A DNA stretch of 64,000 bases from an uncultured Pelagibacteraceae bacterium (GTDB taxonomy: Bacteria > Pseudomonadota > Alphaproteobacteria > Pelagibacterales > Pelagibacteraceae), in NCBI GenBank assembly GCA_902625035.1, contig CACNZK010000008.1, forward strand, positions 1 to 64,000, written 5' to 3'. Shown one piece after another: positions 60,329-64,000 of this stretch (within the stretch, counting starts at the first letter, position 1; each line of letters starts with the position of its first letter). Below the pieces are notes generated by a model. The model made no database searches. It was not told where the DNA came from and worked only from the letters and a program-made list of their open reading frames with translations. A program made the translations under genes and the position numbers.

Positions 60329-61072
60329 ATGAAATTCAATTCCCTAAATTATAGAGATCAATATGATAAGAATGGTTATTTTATTTGTAGGAAAATTTTT
60401 GAAAGAAAATTTATTAATAAATTAATTGAAGAAATCAACAATTCAAAGAATACAGTAAAATACTTTGATAAACTAAATAACCTCAGAAGAATTGAAAAAC
60501 TATATAATAAAGGTAACCAGCTAAATGAATTAAATAAAAAAATCTTAGACTTACTTAAAGAAGTTTTTAATAAAGATTTTATAATTTTTAAAGATAAATT
60601 TAATGCAAAACCACCAGGAGGTGAAGGTTTTTTTGCACACTATGATGGCATATTTCATTTTGTAAACCCAAAAAATGAGAAAAAAAAAGGTTGGTATGAA
60701 TATGGAGATTTATTTATCAACGCTCTTGTTGCACTTGATGAATGTACAAAAGAAAATGGCGCATTGGAGCTTGCAAAATATCATAAAGGCACGTTTGATC
60801 AACTTTTAGAAAATACAAAAAAAAATGGTACTCCAGCACTGACTAATGAGGTAGAGAAAGATACAACCTTTGATTTGATAAATTTAGATATTGGCGATGT
60901 AGTTATCTTTTCTAACACTTGTCCACATAGATCAAAAAAAAACGATAGCTCCAAAAGCAGAAGAATTTTATATTATACATATTCTTTAGCTGAAAATGGT
61001 TCTAAATATGAAATTTATTTTGAGGATAAAGCTAAAAGTAAAAATATTTCAAAAGTTTTAATTGAAAAATAA
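60329..61072 (+). CDS. Fe(II)/2-oxoglutarate dioxygenase, phytanoyl-CoA hydroxylase (PhyH) type
   Basis: A 247-residue PhyH-family protein. The N-terminal YDKNGYFICRKIF is the usual helix, the iron ligands are His and Asp in AHYDGIF (near 107) and the distal His in CPHRSKKN near residue 195, with Arg in SKSRRILYYTYS positioned for 2-oxoglutarate. All iron-binding residues are present, so it should be active. It lies 65 bases upstream of the PEP mutase gene on the same strand; related enzymes hydroxylate phosphonates (PhnY group), but the substrate here is inferred only from location. Confidence 0.85.
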   Translation: MKFNSLNYRDQYDKNGYFICRKIFERKFINKLIEEINNSKNTVKYFDKLNNLRRIEKLYNKGNQLNELNKKILDLLKEVFNKDFIIFKDKFNAKPPGGEGFFAHYDGIFHFVNPKNEKKKGWYEYGDLFINALVALDECTKENGALELAKYHKGTFDQLLENTKKNGTPALTNEVEKDTTFDLINLDIGDVVIFSNTCPHRSKKNDSSKSRRILYYTYSLAENGSKYEIYFEDKAKSKNISKVLIEK

Positions 61073-61137
61073 TATAAAAATATTACTGATAATCTTGAGT
61101 TAAATATATAAAACTTTAAATACTTAAAAAAATAATA

Positions 61138-62442
61138 ATGAAAACCAAAAAAAAAGTTTATGTGGGTCTAGCTGTTGATATTATACATGAAGGACATATT
61201 AATATTCTTAAAACCGCAAATAAATATGGTGATGTAATAGTTGGTCTGTTAACAGACGAAGCTATAGCATCATACAAAAATATTCCTCACTTGGATTATA
61301 AAAGACGAAAAATTATTGTTCAAAATATAAAATATGTTAAAAAAGTAATTCCACAAACTACTCTTAGTTATGTATCTAACTTAAATCTAGTTAGACCAGA
61401 CTATGTGGTCCACGGAGATGATTGGAAAAAAGGTATTCAAAAACAAACCAGAAGAGATGTTATTAAAACTCTCAAAAAATGGTCAGGTAAACTTATAGAA
61501 CCAAAATATACAAAAAATATTTCTTCAACGATTATTAAAAATAAAATATTAGAAATAGGTGCTTCACCACAAAATAGAGTTTCAAGATTAAAAAGAATGT
61601 TTTACTCAAAAAATATAGTAAGAATATTAGAGTCACATAATTCATTAACTGGTTTGATAATTGAAAATTTAAGATTAAATAAGAAAAATAAAATTATTGA
61701 ATTTGATGGCATGTGGTCGTCTAGCCTTACTGATTCTGCAACTAAAGGTAAACCTGATAATTCTTCATTAGACTTTTCAGCTAGAATTTCCTCACTAAAT
61801 GATATGATGGATGTAACAAGTAAGCCATTAGTTTTCGATGCAGACAATGGTGGTCAAATTGAACATCTACCATACTTGATACGATCTTTGGAAAGATCAG
61901 GTGTTTCTGCAATTATAATGGAAGATAAAATTGGATTAAAAAGAAATTCACTTTTCAAAAATCAAACTGACACAAAACAGGATAAGCCCCATCTTTTTGC
62001 AAAAAAAATTAGAAAAATTTGCTCTTCTAGACAATTAGATGATTTTATGGTCATTGCTAGAATAGAAAGTTTTATTGTTGGGAAGGGCCTAAAAGATGCT
62101 CTGAAAAGAGCCGAAGTTTACTCAAAAGCAGGTGCAGATGCTGTATTAATTCACAGTAAAGAAAAAACGCCGAATGAGATATTTTCTTTTGCAAAAGAAT
62201 TTAAAAAAAGTAAAAATTTTATTCCTCTAGTCTCTGTTCCATCTACTTATTCAAAAGTTTATGAAAAAGAATTAATTAAAAATGGTTTTAAAATGGTAAT
62301 ATATGCAAACCAATTATTAAGAGCAGCTTATCCAGCGATGGAACATGCTGCTAGAAGAATACTTGAAAAGGGCCGAGCATTTGAAATCGATAAGAAAATT
62401 ATACCAATTAAAGAAATAATTAATCTTATTAAAAATGATTGA
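61138..62442 (+). CDS. pepM: Fusion of cytidylyltransferase and phosphoenolpyruvate phosphomutase
   Basis: A 434-residue two-domain protein. Residues 1-140 form a TagD/ECT-like nucleotidyltransferase: HEGH (17-20) is the CTP motif, VHGDDW lies at 91-96 and NISSTII at 128-133. Residues 150-434 are PEP mutase: EDK-x5-NS is exact (Glu262-Lys264, Asn270-Ser271), with DADNGG at 234-239. PEP mutase makes phosphonopyruvate, the entry of nearly all phosphonate pathways. The fused domain probably activates the final phosphonate as a CMP ester. Its stop overlaps the decarboxylase gene by eight bases. Confidence 0.93.
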   Translation: MKTKKKVYVGLAVDIIHEGHINILKTANKYGDVIVGLLTDEAIASYKNIPHLDYKRRKIIVQNIKYVKKVIPQTTLSYVSNLNLVRPDYVVHGDDWKKGIQKQTRRDVIKTLKKWSGKLIEPKYTKNISSTIIKNKILEIGASPQNRVSRLKRMFYSKNIVRILESHNSLTGLIIENLRLNKKNKIIEFDGMWSSSLTDSATKGKPDNSSLDFSARISSLNDMMDVTSKPLVFDADNGGQIEHLPYLIRSLERSGVSAIIMEDKIGLKRNSLFKNQTDTKQDKPHLFAKKIRKICSSRQLDDFMVIARIESFIVGKGLKDALKRAEVYSKAGADAVLIHSKEKTPNEIFSFAKEFKKSKNFIPLVSVPSTYSKVYEKELIKNGFKMVIYANQLLRAAYPAMEHAARRILEKGRAFEIDKKIIPIKEIINLIKND

Positions 62443-63533
62443 GGTAAATGATTTAATCAATATCCTCAAAAAAAATCAGAGTGATTTTTTCACTGGCGTT
62501 CCTGATAGTGTTTTAAAAGAACTTTCAGATTCTTTACAAAAAAAGAACAAAAAAAATCATATTATTGCAACAAACGAGGGTTCAGCTATTTCAATTGGAA
62601 TTGGTTATTATCTCTCAACTAAGAAAATCCCAATAATTTATATGCAAAATTCTGGTCTATCCAATGCTTTAAATCCTTTAATCTCGATTGCACATAAAAA
62701 CGTTTATTCCATTCCGCTAATCTTAATTATTGGATGGCGAGGTTCTCCAAGAATAAAAGATGAGCCTCAACATAATGAAAAAGGTAAGATTACAGAACAA
62801 ATTCTAAAATTATTAAAAATAAAATATACAATTTTAAGATCTAAGTCAGATCTTAAAAAATTTTACAAGCAGGTAAATTCTGCAAAAAAAAGTAAATCTA
62901 TAGTCGCTTGTTTAATTGAAAAAGGAATTTTAAAAAAAAGTTCAAAAATTCTAAAAAAACAAGATTATTATAAATTAGATAAAGAATATTTTCTTAAAAA
63001 TTTATTAATGAATTTGCAAAAAAAAACAAAGGTTATTTCAAGCACAGGTTATAATTCAAGAGAGATAATGTATTTAAGAAAAAATTTTAATCTTAGAAAT
63101 GGTAAAGATTTCTATATGGTAGGGGGAATGGGCCATACTTCATCTGTTGCTCTTGGATATTCATTATCCTCTAAAAACAACAATATGTATAGATGGTGAT
63201 GGATCATTCTTAATGCATTTAGGATCAATTAAAACTGCAGGAACTTTTGCAAATAAAAACTTTAAATATATTTTATTAAACAATAACTCTCATGATTCTG
63301 TTGGGGGCCAAAATACTTATGCTAATGATATTAATTTTAAAAATTTATCAAAGAGCCTTGGCTTTAAGTATTTTTACTCAATTAAAAACAAAACAAACTT
63401 GAAAAAAAATATAAAAAATTTTCTATCTAAAAAAGGCTTAAGTTTTTTAGAGGTCAAGGTAACTAATAGCAAAATTAAGAAATTACCAAGGCCTATAAAT
63501 CTTATTAAGATAAAAAATCAATTTATGAATTAA
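62435..63533 (+). pseudogene. ppd: Phosphonopyruvate decarboxylase, split by an apparent +1 frameshift
   Basis: Two overlapping frames (62435-63199 and 63147-63533) together make one thiamine-diphosphate decarboxylase that turns phosphonopyruvate into phosphonoacetaldehyde. The first part has FTGVPDSVLKELSD, the TPP-activating Glu in NEGSAIS and GGMGHTSSVALG. The second has the TPP/Mg motif IDGDGSFLMHLGS and NNNSHDSVGGQ. Removing one A from the five-A run at 63173-63177 joins them as SKTTICIDGDG, the expected sequence. Without that, no intact enzyme is made. It may be a sequencing or assembly error rather than a true loss. Confidence 0.85.
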
Positions 63534-64000
63534 ATGATTAATTCCACGGACGATATAAATAAATTTATTAATGATAAGGGATTTAAAAAAATATTCATTC
63601 TTTGTGGTAAAAAATCATTTAAGACATCTGGTGCAGAATTATTCATTAAAAAAATAACCAAAAATAAAGATATTTTCTTTTTTTATAAGAATTCTGAAAT
63701 TCCTCGAATTGAAGAATTAATTGAAATTATAAAAAATTTAAGAAATTTTAAACCTAATTTAGTTTTAGCGATAGGAGGTGGGGCCGTAATAGATTATGCT
63801 AAAATAGCTAATGTGGTAGAAGTAAGACCAGACCTGAATGAACTTATCATTAATTATTCATATCCATTTAAAAAAAAATATACAAAAATTGCTGTAATTC
63901 CAACCACTGCTGGATCAGGAGCTGAGGTTACATCTAATGCTGTGATTTATGTGAATGGTATAAAATATTCTTTTGAAAGTGAATTATTAATTCCTGATAA
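63534..64000 (+). CDS. Iron-type alcohol dehydrogenase (probable phosphonoacetaldehyde reductase), 5' part
   Basis: The first 155 codons of a gene cut by the window end. The NAD(P)-binding GIGGGA-type loop reads VLAIGGGAVIDYAKI, and IPTTAGSGAEVTSNAVIY is the group III (Fe-type) alcohol dehydrogenase signature. The start codon follows the ppd stop directly (TAAATG). In phosphonate clusters this family reduces phosphonoacetaldehyde to 2-hydroxyethylphosphonate; that function is inferred from location. Iron-ligand histidines lie beyond the window. Confidence 0.87.
   Translation, partial: MINSTDDINKFINDKGFKKIFILCGKKSFKTSGAELFIKKITKNKDIFFFYKNSEIPRIEELIEIIKNLRNFKPNLVLAIGGGAVIDYAKIANVVEVRPDLNELIINYSYPFKKKYTKIAVIPTTAGSGAEVTSNAVIYVNGIKYSFESELLIPD

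Larger units (their letters stand above)
39129..64000. other. Surface-polysaccharide hypervariable island (runs past window)
   Basis: From the 5S gene onward every recognisable gene but the last four serves glycan assembly or nucleotide-sugar supply, and the last four look like a phosphonate pathway. Orientation flips almost gene by gene, starts are divided by gaps of 17-98 bases, and tails overlap. By eye the sequence is still more AT-rich than the core. Position next to an isolated 5S matches hypervariable region 2 described for SAR11; the far boundary is not in the window. Confidence 0.8.

Noticed and set aside
63165-63185. Programmed -1 ribosomal frameshift in ppd at T-AAA-AAC
   Set aside because: The second half is in the +1 frame relative to the first, so a -1 slip would not reach it; an indel explains the frame change better.

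Overview
The window looks like a piece of a SAR11-type alphaproteobacterial genome (Candidatus Pelagibacter or a close relative). The DNA is strongly AT-rich and genes are packed with almost no spacers; no gene-free stretch reaches 300 bases. The housekeeping genes are alphaproteobacterial in type: RpoH, a TrcR/DUF1013 regulator, a tiny aa3 oxidase subunit IV and a DHPS with a long N-terminus. A 5S rRNA gene stands without 16S or 23S nearby, which I recall as a hallmark of Pelagibacter genomes. The species assignment is inference from these traits, not from a database match.

Bases 1-39,128 are a conserved core. It begins with the 5' end of glyQ, an S49 protease, isoprenoid genes (long-chain polyprenyl synthase; xseB-ispA-dxs), pdxH and aroC. 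These are followed by the tRNA threonylcarbamoyladenosine gene tsaC, an ABC exporter, tRNA-Arg, rluD and rpoH. A long minus-strand block (26,987 down to 11,261) carries a coiled-coil protein, zapA, 5-FTHF cyclo-ligase, a YmdB-type phosphoesterase, yebC, a phage-type RuvC, tolQRAB-pal-cpoB, tilS, ftsH, folP, glmM, thiD and purA. A plus-strand block (27,041-35,245) carries tkt-gap-pgk-fba, thiE, efp, an inositol-monophosphatase-family gene, rpmE, the DUF1013 regulator, rpsU and tRNA-fMet. The core closes with transaldolase, the three-gene proton-translocating transhydrogenase, a 36-residue oxidase subunit, rpmJ and 5S rRNA, all on the minus strand.

Bases 39,129-64,000 change abruptly to a surface-polysaccharide island, apparently AT-richer by eye. 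It holds glycosyltransferases, a WecA/MraY-like initiating enzyme, an O-antigen ligase/polymerase, GT-C-like membrane proteins, methyltransferases, an acyltransferase, nucleotide-sugar enzymes (Gmd, a reductase and a UDP-uronate-epimerase-like protein) and a Tat-tagged mini-protein coupled to a GMC oxidoreductase. Genes alternate strand almost one by one, with overlapping convergent tails and very short divergent gaps. In position and content this matches the hypervariable region next to 5S rRNA described for SAR11.

The island's right end (60,329-64,000) is the most striking part: a PhyH-type dioxygenase, a cytidylyltransferase-PEP mutase fusion, phosphonopyruvate decarboxylase (split by an apparent one-base frameshift) and an iron-type alcohol dehydrogenase cut by the window end. 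Together they predict synthesis of 2-hydroxyethylphosphonate and its CMP activation, plausibly to decorate the surface glycan made by the rest of the island.
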